Assembly: GCF_914768045.1 (NCBI RefSeq) | Contig: NZ_CAJZCD010000006.1 | Location: 62,001-126,000, forward strand | Direction of reading: 5' to 3' | DNA: 64,000 nucleotides | Source of the DNA: Snodgrassella communis | GTDB taxonomy: Bacteria; Pseudomonadota; Gammaproteobacteria; Burkholderiales; Neisseriaceae | Shown here: positions 33,018 to 44,407 of the stretch, in pieces | Numbering within the stretch: position 1 is the first letter of the stretch | Layout: each line of letters begins with the position of its first letter | Program-made: the position numbers and the translations under genes | Notes under the pieces: model-generated | The model's database searches: none | Seen by the model: the letters and a program-made list of their open reading frames with translations, nothing else | What the model was told of the DNA's origin: nothing

Positions 33018-33335
33018 TTAACTTTGTTTTGCTGCAAATAAATCGTTATCAAAGAGATCAGGATTGTGTTCTGGGGTGTCGTCCCTGAGATGGCAGACTA
33101 AATGCAAATCGCTGTCTGCCTGACAACAGCAGGGTAAGATTTCACCTGGCGCGATAAAGGCTAGTGGCTGCTCGGGATAGCTTACTTGTCCGGAAAGCAG
33201 TTTGAGGCGGCAGGCACCACAATAACCACTGCGACACTGGTATTCAATTTCGTGTCCGGTACGTTCTAGCCCTTCCAGCAAGGTTTCGTCTTGTTGCAGG
33301 GTAAACGTTTTGTCGCAGGTGGTGATTAAGTTCAT
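33018..33335 (-). CDS. yfaE: 2Fe-2S ferredoxin-like protein for RNR cofactor maintenance
   Basis: This 105-residue protein has the plant-type [2Fe-2S] cysteine pattern CRSGYCGACRLKLL plus a fourth Cys in the CCCQ segment. YfaE supplies electrons to rebuild the diiron-tyrosyl radical of NrdB. It is the third gene after nrdA and nrdB on the same strand, as in E. coli, which supports the assignment. Confidence 0.92.
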   Translation of the reverse strand: MNLITTCDKTFTLQQDETLLEGLERTGHEIEYQCRSGYCGACRLKLLSGQVSYPEQPLAFIAPGEILPCCCQADSDLHLVCHLRDDTPEHNPDLFDNDLFAAKQS

Positions 33336-33397
33336 TTCCTGTATCGTTGCGGTTTGGTTAGTGTCTGTGGCTTTTGCCAGACTGGGTAGGGGCGGAT

Positions 33398-34552
33398 TTA
33401 AAGTTCAAAATCGCTTAAGTCGTCTTCATTCAGTTCGGCATCAATCTGGCCAACCAGATATGAACTGACTTCAACTTCCTGTGGTGCTACCTGTACGTTG
33501 TCTGAAGACAACCATGCATTAATCCACGGAATCGGATTTTGCTTGGCATGCTCAAAAGCAGGCTGCAATCCTACGGCCTGCATGCGCAAGTTGGTAATGT
33601 ATTCGACATACTGACCGAGAATGTCTTTATTCAGTCCAATCATAGATCCATCTTTAAACAGGTATTCAGCCCAGTCTTTTTCCTGCATGGCGGCACGACG
33701 GAATAGGTGGAAACATTCTTCTTCGGTTTCTGCTGCAATTTGAGCCATCTCCGGATCATCTGCACCTGTACGCATTAAGTTGAGCATTTGTTGTGTTCCG
33801 GTGAGGTGTAATGCTTCATCGCGGGCGATCAGTTTGATGATTTTGGCATTGCCCTCCATTAGTTCGCGTTCGGCAAACGCAAATGAACAGGCAAATGAAA
33901 CATAAAAACGGATTGCTTCGAGTACGTTGACGCACATCAGACACAAATAGAGTTTTTTCTTCAGCTCATGCAGATTGATTTCTACTGTTTTGCCATTAAT
34001 CTGGTGTTTACCTGCGCCTAGTAAGTTGTAGTATTGGGTATATTCGATTAGATCATCATAATAGCAAGCGATTTCTTCAGCACGGGCAATGATGTGTTTG
34101 TTTTGTACGATGTCATCAAATATGATAGATGGATCGTTGACGATATTGCGAATAATATGGGTATAGCTGCGTGAATGAATGGTCTCGGAAAACGACCAAG
34201 TTTCAATCCAGGTTTCTAGCTCGGGAATGGATACCAGAGGCAGTAGTGCAACATTAGGACTGCGCCCCTGTATGGAGTCAAGTAAAGTCTGATATTTTAG
34301 ATTGCTGATAAAGATGTGTTTTTCGTGCTCAGGTAAATTGGCATAGTCGATGCGGTCGCGTGATACGTCTACTTCTTCCGGACGCCAGAAGAAAGACAGC
34401 TGTTTTTCAATCAGTTTTTCAAAAATATCAAATTTTTGTTGATCATAGCGGGCTACATTGACAGGCTGACCGAAGAACATTGGTTCTGTCAGGGCATTAT
34501 TCGGTTTTTGACAGAATGTGCTGTAGTTCATTGACAGATGTTCACAGGCCAT
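33398..34552 (-). CDS. nrdB: Ribonucleoside-diphosphate reductase, class Ia, beta subunit
   Basis: This 384-residue protein carries the diiron site and tyrosyl radical that start nucleotide reduction. Conserved stretches include [29 protein letters not shown] with an iron-ligand Asp region, the [11 protein letters not shown] helix and [13 protein letters not shown]. The radical tyrosine lies in [10 protein letters not shown]. The tail [20 protein letters not shown] docks into NrdA. The ATG at 34552 has AAAGAG upstream; an internal ATG at 34531 matches the usual family start but lacks a clear ribosome binding site. Confidence 0.96.
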   Translation of the reverse strand: MACEHLSMNYSTFCQKPNNALTEPMFFGQPVNVARYDQQKFDIFEKLIEKQLSFFWRPEEVDVSRDRIDYANLPEHEKHIFISNLKYQTLLDSIQGRSPNVALLPLVSIPELETWIETWSFSETIHSRSYTHIIRNIVNDPSIIFDDIVQNKHIIARAEEIACYYDDLIEYTQYYNLLGAGKHQINGKTVEINLHELKKKLYLCLMCVNVLEAIRFYVSFACSFAFAERELMEGNAKIIKLIARDEALHLTGTQQMLNLMRTGADDPEMAQIAAETEEECFHLFRRAAMQEKDWAEYLFKDGSMIGLNKDILGQYVEYITNLRMQAVGLQPAFEHAKQNPIPWINAWLSSDNVQVAPQEVEVSSYLVGQIDAELNEDDLSDFEL

Positions 34553-34591
34553 GGCGATACTCTTTATTTAAATTGATATAAACGGGGAATA

Positions 34592-34611
34592 AAGGGTGCT
34601 TGTGCACCCTT
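34592..34611 (-). promoter_or_regulatory. Hairpin in the nrdA-nrdB spacer
   Basis: AAGGGTGC at 34592-34599 pairs perfectly with GCACCCTT at 34604-34611. It sits between the nrdA stop and the nrdB start with no T tract, so it may act on mRNA stability or on the ratio of the two subunits rather than as a terminator. Confidence 0.55.
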
Positions 34612-34617
34612 GGGGAA

Positions 34618-36897
34618 TCAGATTTTGCAGGCTCCGCTGGCGCAGCCATCATCTTGAATGCTGGTTTGCATGTCGTCGGCGCCATCACGGGTATTCTGGT
34701 AATACAGGGTTTTCAGGCCGAATTTATAGGCCGTCAGTAAGTCTTTGATTAATTGTTTCATCGGGACTTTTTGTCCTTCAAAGCGTTGCGGGTCGTAGTT
34801 AGTATTGGCAGAAATGGATTGGTCGACGAATTTTTGCATGATACCCACCAGATGCAGGTAGCCTTCATTATTTGGCATATCCCACAGCAGTTCGTAGTGG
34901 TTGTGCAAGCGCTCAAATTCTGGTACGACCTGTTTGAGAATGCCGTCTTTGGATGCTTTCACGGATACGAGCCCGCGTGGTGGTTCAATACCATTGGTGG
35001 CATTGGCAATCTGGCTGGATGTTTCTGAAGGCATCAGTGCCGTGAGGGTGGAGTTACGCAGGCCATGTTTGACGATATCAGCGCGTAATGCTTCCCAGTC
35101 CAGATGCAGAGGCTCCTGACAGATTTTGTCCAGATCTTTTTTGTAGGTATCAATTGGCAATAAGCCCTGTGCATAGGTGGTGTCGCTAAATTTAGGACAG
35201 GCACCCAGTTCTTTTGCCAGTTTAACTGATGCTTTGAGCAAGTAATATTGGATGGCTTCAAATGTACGGTGGGTAAGGCTGATAGCTGAACCATCACTGT
35301 ATTTGACGCCGTTTTTGGCCAGATAGTAAGCAAAGTTAATCACTCCGATACCAAGTGTACGCCGGTTCATGGTGGCCAGTTCGGCAGCTTTGATTGGATA
35401 GTTCTGATAATCCAGTAAGGCATCTAGAGCACGGGTAGTGAGCTCAGCCAGTTCTTCCAATTCTTCTAGATTTTCCAGTGCCCCCAGATTAAATGCTGAC
35501 AGGGTACACAAGGCAATCTCACCAGACGGGTCGTTAATGTCGTTTAGTGGTCGGGTGGGCAAGGCAATTTCCAGACACAGATTTGACTGGCGCACTGGTG
35601 CCAGTTTGGGATCAAACGGGCTGTGGGTATTGCAGTGATCAACATTCTGGATATAAATCCGTCCGGTACCGGCGCGCTCCTGCATTAACAGGGAGAACAG
35701 GTCAACAGCAGGTATACTGCGACGAGTGATGCTGCTGTCTTTTTCATATAAGACATAGAGGCGCTCAAATTCGTCCTGATCAGCAAAAAATGCGTCATAC
35801 AGACCTGGCACTTCGGATGGTGAAAACAGGCTGATGTTTTCTCCTTTAATCAGGCGGGTATACAGCAGGCGGTTAATCTGTACGCCGTAATCCAGATGAC
35901 GAACACGGTTTTCTTCTACGCCACGATTGTTCTTCAGTACCAGTAGATTTTCTACTTCCAGATGCCATAAAGGATAGAACAGGGTGGCTGCTCCGCCGCG
36001 TACTCCTCCCTGTGAGCAGGATTTAACGGCAGCCTGAAACATTTTATAAAATGGAATACAGCCGGTATGCTGGGCTTCACCACCGCGTATTTCGCTGCCT
36101 AGGGCGCGAATGCGTCCAGCGTTAATACCAATGCCGGCTCGCTGGGATACATATTTGACAATTGCGCTGGTGGTGGCATTGATGCTGTCGAGGCTATCAT
36201 CACATTCAATCAGTACGCAGGAAGAAAACTGGCGTGTTGGTGTGCGCACACCGGACATTATTGGTGTGGGCAGGGAAATTTTGAAGGTGCTGATGGCATG
36301 ATAGAATTTTTTTACGTATTCCAGTCTGTCAGCTTTTGGATAGCGTGCAAACAGACACATTGCTACCAGTATATATAAAAACTGCGGGCTTTCAAAAATT
36401 TGTCTGGTAACACGGTTCTGTACCAGATATTTGCCTTCAAGTTGTTTAACCGCGGCATAGGAGAAATTTAGGTCGCGATTATGGTCAATGCAGGCATTCA
36501 GTTCATCAAATTCAGCCCGTGAATAATCCTGTAATATGTGTTCATCGTATTTGCCTGATTCAGTCAGGCTGGTTACGTGGTCATACAGATGTGGCGGTTC
36601 AAACCGGCCAAAAGCAATTTTGCGTAAGTGAAAGATCGCCAGACGGGCTGCCAGATACTGATAGTCTGGTGTTTCGGTAGATATCAGGTCGGCAGCGGCC
36701 TTGATGATGGTCTCGTGAATGTCATCTGTGCGAATACCATTGTAAAACTGGATGTGTGAGCGCATTTCTACTTGAGATACGGATACATTATCCAGTCCCT
36801 CTGCTGCCCAGGTAACAACTTTATGAATTTTATCCAGATTGATATCTTCCAAACTTCCGTTACGTTTGGTTACTTTGAGATTGCCTACCGCATTCAT
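34618..36897 (-). CDS. nrdA: Ribonucleoside-diphosphate reductase, class Ia, alpha subunit
   Basis: This 759-residue catalytic subunit reduces ribonucleoside diphosphates. It has the N-terminal ATP-cone (KVTKRNGSLEDINLDKIH) for activity control, the QFSSCVLIECDDSLDSI segment with an active-site Cys, SNLCLEIALPTRP with the radical-transfer residues, and the C-terminal GCASGACKI redox cysteine pair. Length is close to E. coli NrdA (761) and the sequence looks very similar. First gene of nrdA-nrdB-yfaE. Confidence 0.97.
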   Translation of the reverse strand: MNAVGNLKVTKRNGSLEDINLDKIHKVVTWAAEGLDNVSVSQVEMRSHIQFYNGIRTDDIHETIIKAAADLISTETPDYQYLAARLAIFHLRKIAFGRFEPPHLYDHVTSLTESGKYDEHILQDYSRAEFDELNACIDHNRDLNFSYAAVKQLEGKYLVQNRVTRQIFESPQFLYILVAMCLFARYPKADRLEYVKKFYHAISTFKISLPTPIMSGVRTPTRQFSSCVLIECDDSLDSINATTSAIVKYVSQRAGIGINAGRIRALGSEIRGGEAQHTGCIPFYKMFQAAVKSCSQGGVRGGAATLFYPLWHLEVENLLVLKNNRGVEENRVRHLDYGVQINRLLYTRLIKGENISLFSPSEVPGLYDAFFADQDEFERLYVLYEKDSSITRRSIPAVDLFSLLMQERAGTGRIYIQNVDHCNTHSPFDPKLAPVRQSNLCLEIALPTRPLNDINDPSGEIALCTLSAFNLGALENLEELEELAELTTRALDALLDYQNYPIKAAELATMNRRTLGIGVINFAYYLAKNGVKYSDGSAISLTHRTFEAIQYYLLKASVKLAKELGACPKFSDTTYAQGLLPIDTYKKDLDKICQEPLHLDWEALRADIVKHGLRNSTLTALMPSETSSQIANATNGIEPPRGLVSVKASKDGILKQVVPEFERLHNHYELLWDMPNNEGYLHLVGIMQKFVDQSISANTNYDPQRFEGQKVPMKQLIKDLLTAYKFGLKTLYYQNTRDGADDMQTSIQDDGCASGACKI

Positions 36898-37197
36898 GAG
36901 TGATTCTTTCTAGCACAAGTAAAGCAGAAAAAAACAGTGACGCCACAAAATGTAGTGGTCAACTGTTATTCTAAACACAATATACTGGTTTTTTGCTTTA
37001 AAAAAAAGTCTTGTCAAAACTGACTATATCCGCTTCTTCATAATGAGTGAGTTAAGCGATGTAATGATTTTTGTTGATTCACAAATAGTTTGGTCTGATT
37101 TGTCTCATTTTGAATGAAACTGTAAAAAAATTATTAAATTTTCAGTTTTTTTATATCGGGGGATAAATCTGCGCTGTATCTGGCTACATTTACAAGG
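36898..37197. other. Upstream region of nrdA
   Basis: No gene is visible. It holds the nrdA promoter, a candidate NrdR box, and AT-rich tracts with an isolated TTGACA on the minus strand at 37011-37016 that lacks a well-spaced -10. Confidence 0.5.
36975..36990 (-). promoter_or_regulatory. Candidate NrdR box upstream of nrdA
   Basis: The sequence ACACAATATACTGGTT matches 13 of 16 positions of the NrdR repressor consensus (acaCwAtATaTwGtgt). It lies 78 bases upstream of the nrdA start. A weak half-site occurs at 37021-37029; the second complete box usually required was not found. Confidence 0.4.
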
Positions 37198-37257
37198 AAA
37201 AAGACATACTGCCTAAAATATAAGCTCGGCTCAGCGTTACTTAATTTTAGACAGTAA
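37198..37257 (-). terminator. Imperfect long hairpin after luxS
   Basis: The arms at 37207-37224 and 37242-37258 pair over about 17 bases with one G-T pair and a bulge, and a T5 tract follows on the minus strand at 37203-37198. It should end the purL-luxS transcript. Confidence 0.65.
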
Positions 37258-37273
37258 TTACAAATACAGGATT

Positions 37274-37780
37274 CTAGTGTTGCAATAGTGACTCATCTAA
37301 TTTTAAGTCATTGTTGTAATTAATGCTAATCTGGCTTTCCAGCACTTTTTGAGCAATAGCTTTGGCTTCTTCAAGCGAATGCATGGTATAGCTGCCACAC
37401 TGATAGCGGTTCAGTTCGGGTATGTGATTCTGATCGACTACTGCAAGCACATCCTGCATGGCCGCAGCCCAAGCATTGGCTACGGTGGCTTCATCAGGGG
37501 TGCCAATCAGGCTCATGTAAAAGCCGGTGCGGCAGCCCATGGGGGAAATGTCGATAATTTCCACTTTTTCGCTGTTGAGGTGGTTGCGCATAAAACCAGC
37601 AAATAAATGCTCGAGTGTATGCATGCCTTTTTCTGGCAAAATAGCCTGATTGGGTTTGCAGAACCGCAAATCAAATACGGTGATGTCATCTCCTTTAGGC
37701 GTGGACATGTTTTTGGCTATACGCACTGCTGGTGCCTGCATACGGGTATGGTCTACAGTAAAACTATCCAGTAATGGCAT
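37274..37780 (-). CDS. luxS: S-ribosylhomocysteine lyase
   Basis: This 168-residue metalloenzyme cleaves S-ribosylhomocysteine to homocysteine and DPD, the precursor of autoinducer-2. The metal site [10 protein letters not shown] is at residues 54-63, the active-site Cys lies in [10 protein letters not shown] near residue 83, and the other metal ligand is in [10 protein letters not shown] near residue 126. All key residues are present. It starts 19 bases after the purL stop. Confidence 0.97.
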   Translation of the reverse strand: MPLLDSFTVDHTRMQAPAVRIAKNMSTPKGDDITVFDLRFCKPNQAILPEKGMHTLEHLFAGFMRNHLNSEKVEIIDISPMGCRTGFYMSLIGTPDEATVANAWAAAMQDVLAVVDQNHIPELNRYQCGSYTMHSLEEAKAIAQKVLESQISINYNNDLKLDESLLQH

Positions 37781-37799
37781 GATGATTCCTTTGTAATTG

Positions 37800-40700
37800 T
37801 CAGCCTAATACTTTTCTGGCACTGGCAAACAGCCGGTACCAGCCAGACATTTCCGGCCAGTCTCGTGGAGCCCAGCTCATTTGTGCCGTCTGAAAAACTC
37901 GTTCCGGGTGCGGCATCATGATGGTGACTCGGCCATCCTGATTGCTGACACCTGCAATACCGGCCGGAGAACCATTCGGGTTGAGCGGATACCTATCCGT
38001 TACCTGATTATGACCGTCCACATATTGTAGTGCAATAGCCAGCTCTGGTGGTACTTTGTTTTCCGGCAAATGGGTAAAGTCTGCCCGTCCCTCACCATGG
38101 CTTACGACAACCGGTAAGCTACTACCAACCATATCCGCCAGAATTAGTGATGGAGAGGCAGGAATGGTAACCATACTCAGGCGTGCTTCAAACTGTTCGG
38201 AACTGTTACGGCAAAAGCGTGGCCATGTATCTGTACCCGGGATAATCTCAGCCAGATTGCTGAGCATCTGGCAACCATTACATACGCCAAGTGCCAGTGT
38301 GTCCTGACGGGCAAAAAATTCAGTAAACTGTTGCCGAAGTTGTTGATTAAATAAAATACTCTTGGCCCAGCCTTCACCGGCACCGAGCACATCGCCATAG
38401 CTGAAACCACCACAAGCAGCAAGCAGGTGAAAATCTTTCAGTATTGCATGTCCGGCCAGTAAATCGCTCATATGCACATCATGGGCAGCAAAACCGGCAC
38501 GAGTGAATGCAGCAGCCATTTCCAGCTGTCCGTTTACGCCTTGTTCGCGTAAAATGGCCACTTTAGGCTGCGCGCCCCGATGAATATAGGGCAGAGCGAT
38601 ATCCTCGGCAGGATTAAAGCTTAATTCGGCAAATAATCCGGATAAGCGTTCCTGCTCCAGTAGGGCAAACTCACTGTCTGCACAGCACGGATTATCGCGT
38701 AGGCGTTGCATGTGATAACTGGTTTCGCTCCAGCTTTTTTGCAGATCCACTCGATTTTCATTGAGTAGAACTGTATTGCCGTGGTGCACCATCAATCGGT
38801 CGGTGGTGTTGATATGACCAAGAATATGTAGGGTATCAGTCATTCCGGCCGCAGCAAAGGCAGCCTGAATACTGGCAACATCTTCATTGTGTACCTGAAT
38901 CACGGCACCCAGTTCTTCAGTAAAGAGGCTACGTACAGCCGCATCCTGTAGCTTCTGGTTGTGGCTATGCTGGTTGGTCTGCTGGATAAGTGAGGCAATA
39001 TTGATGGTAACGCCTATATGGGAGGCAAACATCATTTCTGCCAGTGTCACTACCAGACCGCCATCACTGCGGTCATGGTATGCCAGTACTTTCTGCGCGC
39101 GGATTAATGATTGTATGAGCTGGAAAAAGTCAGCCAGCAGGGCTGGTGTATTTACATCAGGCGCACGACCACTGAGATTTTTCCATACTTGTTGCAAGGC
39201 GCTGCCACCCATGCGACTACAGCCCTGCCCAAGGTCGATGGCTAGCAGGGTAGTGTCTGCAATATTCTGTAGTTCAGGCGTAACGGTATGGCAAACATTG
39301 TTTACCGGGGCAAAAGCCGTGATAACCGCAGACAGGGGTGAAACCACTCTTTTTTCTTCGCCGGTATCATGCCAGATTGTTTGCATTGACAGGGAATCTT
39401 TGCCAACAGGGATACTGAGCTGTAATTTCTGGCATAGTTCAGATACTGCCTCTACTGTTTCATACAGACGTGCATCTTCACCAGCAAAACCACAAGCAGC
39501 CATCCAGTTGGCAGAAAGTTTAATCTTACTGAGTGTGCCGATGTCGGCAGCGGCAATGTTGGTTAATGCCTCGCCAACGGCCATGCGTCCAGATGCTGCG
39601 CCGGAAAATAATGCCAGAGGTGATTTTTCGCCCATACTCATGGCTTCACCAAGCAGGGTATTAAAGCCCATTTTGGTAACCGCAACGTCTGCAACTGGTG
39701 TCTGGAAACGTCCAACCATTTGGTCACGGTGGGTAAGGCCGCCAACACTACGGTCACCAATGGTAATCAAAAACTGCTTGCTGGCTACAGTGGGCAGACG
39801 TAATACCCGGTAAAGACTTTCACGAATGTCCAGTTTGCTGCCATCAAAGGGGGCGATTTCTTCGTTAATGGTATAGTCGTGACGGGTAACTTTGGGTGGT
39901 TTGCCCAGTAATACGTCCAGTGGGATATCTACCGGATTATTGTTGAACAAGTCATCGTGTAGCTGTAATTGTCCCTCATCTGTAGCGGTACCAACAACAG
40001 CAAACGGACAGCGTTCACGCTGGCAGATGGCCTGAAAAATTGCCAGATTTTCTGGCAAGATCGCTAATACATAGCGTTCCTGCGCTTCATTACACCAGAT
40101 TTGCAGCGGATTGAGACCATGTTCTTCCAGTGGTATCTGACGTAACTGAAACACAGCCCCACGGCCGGCATCGTTTACCAGTTCCGGAAAGGCGTTGGAT
40201 AAACCACCAGCACCGACATCATGAATGGAGATAATTGGGTTGTCTGTACCCAGTTGCCAGCAGCGGTCGATAACTTCCTGAGCACGACGCTCAATTTCTG
40301 GATTGCCGCGCTGTACTGAATCAAAGTCCAGATCGGCATGATTGGCTCCGGTACTCATGCTGGATGCAGCTCCGCCACCTAAACCGATGAGTAGGCCGGG
40401 GCCACCGAGCTGAATGAGTAATGCACCGGCGGGAATATTATCCTTGAACACCTGCTGTGCCTGAATATTACCCAATCCACCGGCGATCATGATGGGTTTA
40501 TGAAAGCCACGCATGGTACCGCTGAATAATTCTTCAAAGGTACGGAAATAACCGAGAAGGTTGGGGCGACCAAATTCATTGTTAAAGGCTGCACTGCCAA
40601 TCGGGCCGTCCAGCATGATATCCAGTGCACTGCTGATGTGTGCCGGTTTGCCATACTGATTACGGGTAGCTGTATATTGCTCCCATGGCTGGATAAATTC

Positions 40701-41732
40701 GGGTATAGAAAGATTGGAAACGCTGAAACCGCTCAAACCTGCTTTAGGGCGTGCACCCTTGCCTGTAGCGCCTTCATCGCGGATCTCACCTCCGGAGCCA
40801 GTAGCGGCACCGGCAAAAGGTGCAATCGCAGTAGGATGATTATGGGTTTCAACTTTCATCAGAATATGGGTTTGTTCAGTATTAAACTGGTATTGCTGTT
40901 GATTCGCCTGAGGATAAAAACGTTCAATAGTGGCACCGGCTATAATGGAAGAATTGTCTTTATAAGCTACCAGTGTGCCTTCAGGGTGTGCCTGATGGGT
41001 AGCGCGAATCATGCCAAACAGAGATTTAGGCTTGGCTTCATCATTAATGATAAATTCGGCATTAAAAATCTTGTGGCGACAATGTTCAGAGTTTGCCTGA
41101 GCAAACATCATCAGCTCTACGTCTGTGGGGTTGCGTTGCAGCAGCTGATAATTCTCAACCAAATAGTCTATTTCATCCGCGGATAATGCCAGTCCTAATT
41201 GTTGGTTTGCTGTTTCCAGCGCGAATTTACCCTTTTCTAGTACATCAATACAGGTAAAACTCTGCGCTGCTGTTGTATGAAACAGTTGTGCCGCATCTGC
41301 TACAGAAGCAAGTACGCTTTCGGTCATGCGGTCGTGTAATATTGCCTGCCAGCGATCTTGTTCCTGCTGACTGAGCTGGCGGGAAAAGGTATACAGGATG
41401 CCGCGTTCGATGCGTTCAATCATAGTGAGACCACAATTATGAACAATATCGGTGGCTTTAGATGCCCAGGGAGAAATAGTCCCCAAACGCGGAATAACTA
41501 ATAGCTGAGTACCGGCAAAAGTATTACTTTTCTGCTGCGTGGCACGCAACAATTCAAGTAATTTTTGCTGATTGTCTGAATTAAGCGCAGTTGCTGACGC
41601 CACAAAATAGCGAAATTCGCTGTTTATCTGAATATCGCAATCCAGTTGCAGTTTTGCAGCCTGCTGTAACAATTTTTCAATACGAAAAGGGGAAAGTGCG
41701 ACCTCGCCGCACAGTGACAGTACAACTGACAT
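37800..41732 (-). CDS. purL: Phosphoribosylformylglycinamidine synthase
   Basis: This 1310-residue single-chain enzyme makes FGAM in purine synthesis. It has the N-terminal PurS-like region, two AIR-synthase ATP-binding halves ([29 protein letters not shown] and the [16 protein letters not shown] segment), and a C-terminal class I glutamine amidotransferase with nucleophile in [11 protein letters not shown] and His/Glu in MPHPERVFQ. Length matches gammaproteobacterial and neisserial PurL (about 1300). Confidence 0.97.
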   Translation of the reverse strand: MSVVLSLCGEVALSPFRIEKLLQQAAKLQLDCDIQINSEFRYFVASATALNSDNQQKLLELLRATQQKSNTFAGTQLLVIPRLGTISPWASKATDIVHNCGLTMIERIERGILYTFSRQLSQQEQDRWQAILHDRMTESVLASVADAAQLFHTTAAQSFTCIDVLEKGKFALETANQQLGLALSADEIDYLVENYQLLQRNPTDVELMMFAQANSEHCRHKIFNAEFIINDEAKPKSLFGMIRATHQAHPEGTLVAYKDNSSIIAGATIERFYPQANQQQYQFNTEQTHILMKVETHNHPTAIAPFAGAATGSGGEIRDEGATGKGARPKAGLSGFSVSNLSIPEFIQPWEQYTATRNQYGKPAHISSALDIMLDGPIGSAAFNNEFGRPNLLGYFRTFEELFSGTMRGFHKPIMIAGGLGNIQAQQVFKDNIPAGALLIQLGGPGLLIGLGGGAASSMSTGANHADLDFDSVQRGNPEIERRAQEVIDRCWQLGTDNPIISIHDVGAGGLSNAFPELVNDAGRGAVFQLRQIPLEEHGLNPLQIWCNEAQERYVLAILPENLAIFQAICQRERCPFAVVGTATDEGQLQLHDDLFNNNPVDIPLDVLLGKPPKVTRHDYTINEEIAPFDGSKLDIRESLYRVLRLPTVASKQFLITIGDRSVGGLTHRDQMVGRFQTPVADVAVTKMGFNTLLGEAMSMGEKSPLALFSGAASGRMAVGEALTNIAAADIGTLSKIKLSANWMAACGFAGEDARLYETVEAVSELCQKLQLSIPVGKDSLSMQTIWHDTGEEKRVVSPLSAVITAFAPVNNVCHTVTPELQNIADTTLLAIDLGQGCSRMGGSALQQVWKNLSGRAPDVNTPALLADFFQLIQSLIRAQKVLAYHDRSDGGLVVTLAEMMFASHIGVTINIASLIQQTNQHSHNQKLQDAAVRSLFTEELGAVIQVHNEDVASIQAAFAAAGMTDTLHILGHINTTDRLMVHHGNTVLLNENRVDLQKSWSETSYHMQRLRDNPCCADSEFALLEQERLSGLFAELSFNPAEDIALPYIHRGAQPKVAILREQGVNGQLEMAAAFTRAGFAAHDVHMSDLLAGHAILKDFHLLAACGGFSYGDVLGAGEGWAKSILFNQQLRQQFTEFFARQDTLALGVCNGCQMLSNLAEIIPGTDTWPRFCRNSSEQFEARLSMVTIPASPSLILADMVGSSLPVVVSHGEGRADFTHLPENKVPPELAIALQYVDGHNQVTDRYPLNPNGSPAGIAGVSNQDGRVTIMMPHPERVFQTAQMSWAPRDWPEMSGWYRLFASARKVLG

Positions 41733-41848
41733 AATGAGGGTAGCTCACTTCGGTAGTGGGTTTGGGCTGAAGCGCAATTTTACGCGAAAAACAAGTACGA
41801 TGCTTGATTTTATATTAGTGGGTATGGCTGGTTTGAGTTTCGGATTAG

Positions 41849-42235
<387 letters not shown>

Positions 42236-42334
42236 ACGTAGACTAGATTAATGCCAAACCGTCTGCATTCAATTATAAAAAATAGTTTTATATATCAGTT
42301 GTATGTGGATGGTTTTACTGTTTATATATAATAA

Positions 42335-42925
42335 TCAGTAGCGTTTTTGGCTTGAATGATGCCACAGACCTAACATAATTACAGTAGCCATAAAGAATTT
42401 GAGTAAATCAAAACCGGCAAACGGCAGATAGCCTAGTTGCAGGGCATGATGGATATCTGTGTGCAGGTAGAAAGCCAGATAGATTACTCCAAAGATAAAT
42501 ATCATCTGGTGAGCAAGTGCAAAGGCACACAATCCGCTGAAAAAATGCCGGTCATAACCTCTTTCCGCAGCCAAGCCTGCTATGTAGGCACTGACAATAA
42601 ATCCATACAGATAACCGGCTGAAGCTGATGCCAGAGCATTTATCCCGCCATGACCACCAGCAAAGAATGGCAGGCCGCAAGCTCCCAGTATTAAATACTC
42701 GATCATAGCCAATACGGCGAGTCTGCGCCCCAGACAAGCACCAAGCAGTAAAACTGCCAGAGATTGCAGGGATAAAGGCACAGGTTGCAGAGGGATACTG
42801 ATATTGGCTGATAAAGCCATAATCAGGGCAGCGGCCGTTGTAGCCAGCAATTTGCGTTGCCATCGGAATATAGAGCAGTATTGCAGCAAATAGGGACGAT
42901 AAGTATGGGATATTATGGTATTCAT
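42335..42925 (-). CDS. bioY: Biotin transporter BioY
   Basis: This 196-residue protein is the substrate-binding S component of biotin ECF transporters. It has about six helices and the family motifs SIPLQPVPLSLQSLAVLLLG and GLPFFAGGHGGINALASASAGYL. No bioM or bioN genes are nearby, so it either works with energy-coupling subunits elsewhere or as a solitary carrier. The last residues are basic. Confidence 0.93.
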   Translation of the reverse strand: MNTIISHTYRPYLLQYCSIFRWQRKLLATTAAALIMALSANISIPLQPVPLSLQSLAVLLLGACLGRRLAVLAMIEYLILGACGLPFFAGGHGGINALASASAGYLYGFIVSAYIAGLAAERGYDRHFFSGLCAFALAHQMIFIFGVIYLAFYLHTDIHHALQLGYLPFAGFDLLKFFMATVIMLGLWHHSSQKRY

Positions 42926-42976
42926 GAAAAGCCGGAATTATGAAGAAGAATCAGGTGAGAAAACAGATGCTGATAA

Positions 42977-43000
42977 ATAAAAAAGCGGCCGCAGCCGCTT
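42977..43000 (-). terminator. Terminator after hslU
   Basis: A 7-bp GC-rich stem (AAGCGGC with GCCGCTT, loop CGCA) is followed on the minus strand by a T tract, 11 bases past the hslU stop. Confidence 0.85.
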
Positions 43001-43010
43001 AAATATTAGG

Positions 43011-44348
43011 TTACAGTATGTAGCGAGCCAGATCTTCACGCTTGGCAATATCCTGCAATCGCGCATCTACATAAGCTGCATCTATAGCTATATTACCGGC
43101 AGGAGCTTCGAAAGAAACTTCTTCAAGCAATTTTTCCATCACTGTATGCAAGCGGCGTGCGCCAATGTTTTCAGTTTTCTCATTAACCTGAAATGCAATT
43201 TCAGCAATACGGGCAATGCCATCATCAGTGAATTGCAGATTTACGTCATCAGTAGCAAGTAGGGCAGCGTATTGTTCGGTTAGATTGGCGTGTGTCGTAG
43301 TGAGAATGGCTTTGAAGTCATCTACACTCAGGTTATCCAGCTCAACCCGAATGGGGAAACGCCCCTGTAATTCGGGTATCAGATCACTTGGACGATTGAG
43401 GTGGAATGCACCGGAAGCAATAAACAGAACATGGTCAGTTTTAATCATGCCATACTTGGTTTGCACTGTTGTGCCTTCAACCAAGGGTAACAAATCACGC
43501 TGCACGCCTTGGCGGGATACATCGCCACCGTTACGGTTGCTATCAGTAGCGATTTTGTCGATTTCATCAAGAAATACAATACCGTTTTGCTCAACCGCCT
43601 TGATGGCTTGTTCGCGCAATTCATCTTCACTTACCAGCTTGGCTGCTTCTTCATCCAGTAACAGTTTCATGGCCGCGCTTACTTTCATTTTCTGCGCTTT
43701 GGTTTTACCCTGTCCCATGCTGCTGAACATATCCTGCAACTGATTGGTAAAGTCTTCCATTCCCGGAGGACCCATTACAGACATGGTTGGAGAAGCGGAA
43801 ACGGCGATTTCGATTTCAATCTCTTTATCATCAAGTTCGCCTTTGCGTAACATCTGGCGGAATTTTTGCCGAGTGTGGTTTTCCGGTTGTGGTTCCTGTG
43901 GTTCTCCGGCAAAACCGACACTACGTGGCGGAGGCAGAAGTGCATCCAGAATACGGTTTTCAGCTGCATCCTGTGCACGGTCGCGATTTTTGGCAATGGT
44001 CTGGCTGCGAATGTTTTTCAGTGCAATTTCAATCAGGTCGCGAATAATGCTGTCTACATCACGGCCAACATAGCCTACTTCAGTAAATTTAGTAGCTTCT
44101 ACCTTGATAAACGGGGCATTGGCCAGACGAGCAAGGCGGCGGGCAATTTCAGTTTTACCCACGCCGGTAGGACCAATCATCAGAATGTTTTTCGGGACAA
44201 TTTCACTTTGTAACGGTTCGGCAACACGATTGCGGCGATAACGGTTCCTGAGGGCTACCGCTACAGCACGTTTGGCCTGAGTCTGGCCAATAATATGTTT
44301 ATCCAATTCATGAACGATTTCGCTCGGGGTCATTACTGCTGTACTCAT
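43011..44348 (-). CDS. hslU: ATP-dependent protease ATPase subunit HslU
   Basis: This 445-residue AAA+ unfoldase feeds substrates to HslV. Walker A is [15 protein letters not shown], preceded by [21 protein letters not shown]; the pore GYVG motif is in [12 protein letters not shown]; Walker B is [11 protein letters not shown]; sensor residues are in [10 protein letters not shown]. The start at 44348 has GGA five bases upstream; a TTG twelve codons earlier is less likely. The C-terminal YIL end inserts into HslV. Confidence 0.96.
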   Translation of the reverse strand: MSTAVMTPSEIVHELDKHIIGQTQAKRAVAVALRNRYRRNRVAEPLQSEIVPKNILMIGPTGVGKTEIARRLARLANAPFIKVEATKFTEVGYVGRDVDSIIRDLIEIALKNIRSQTIAKNRDRAQDAAENRILDALLPPPRSVGFAGEPQEPQPENHTRQKFRQMLRKGELDDKEIEIEIAVSASPTMSVMGPPGMEDFTNQLQDMFSSMGQGKTKAQKMKVSAAMKLLLDEEAAKLVSEDELREQAIKAVEQNGIVFLDEIDKIATDSNRNGGDVSRQGVQRDLLPLVEGTTVQTKYGMIKTDHVLFIASGAFHLNRPSDLIPELQGRFPIRVELDNLSVDDFKAILTTTHANLTEQYAALLATDDVNLQFTDDGIARIAEIAFQVNEKTENIGARRLHTVMEKLLEEVSFEAPAGNIAIDAAYVDARLQDIAKREDLARYIL

Positions 44349-44407
44349 TTTGTTCCAATCTTGAGATTTGACCGTTATTGACAATGTAAATTTACCAGTC
44401 TAGGCAA

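Noticed and set aside
38959-39813. 284-residue plus-strand frame
   Set aside because: It is antisense to purL, which has complete family motifs; the frame is a by-product of purL codon use.
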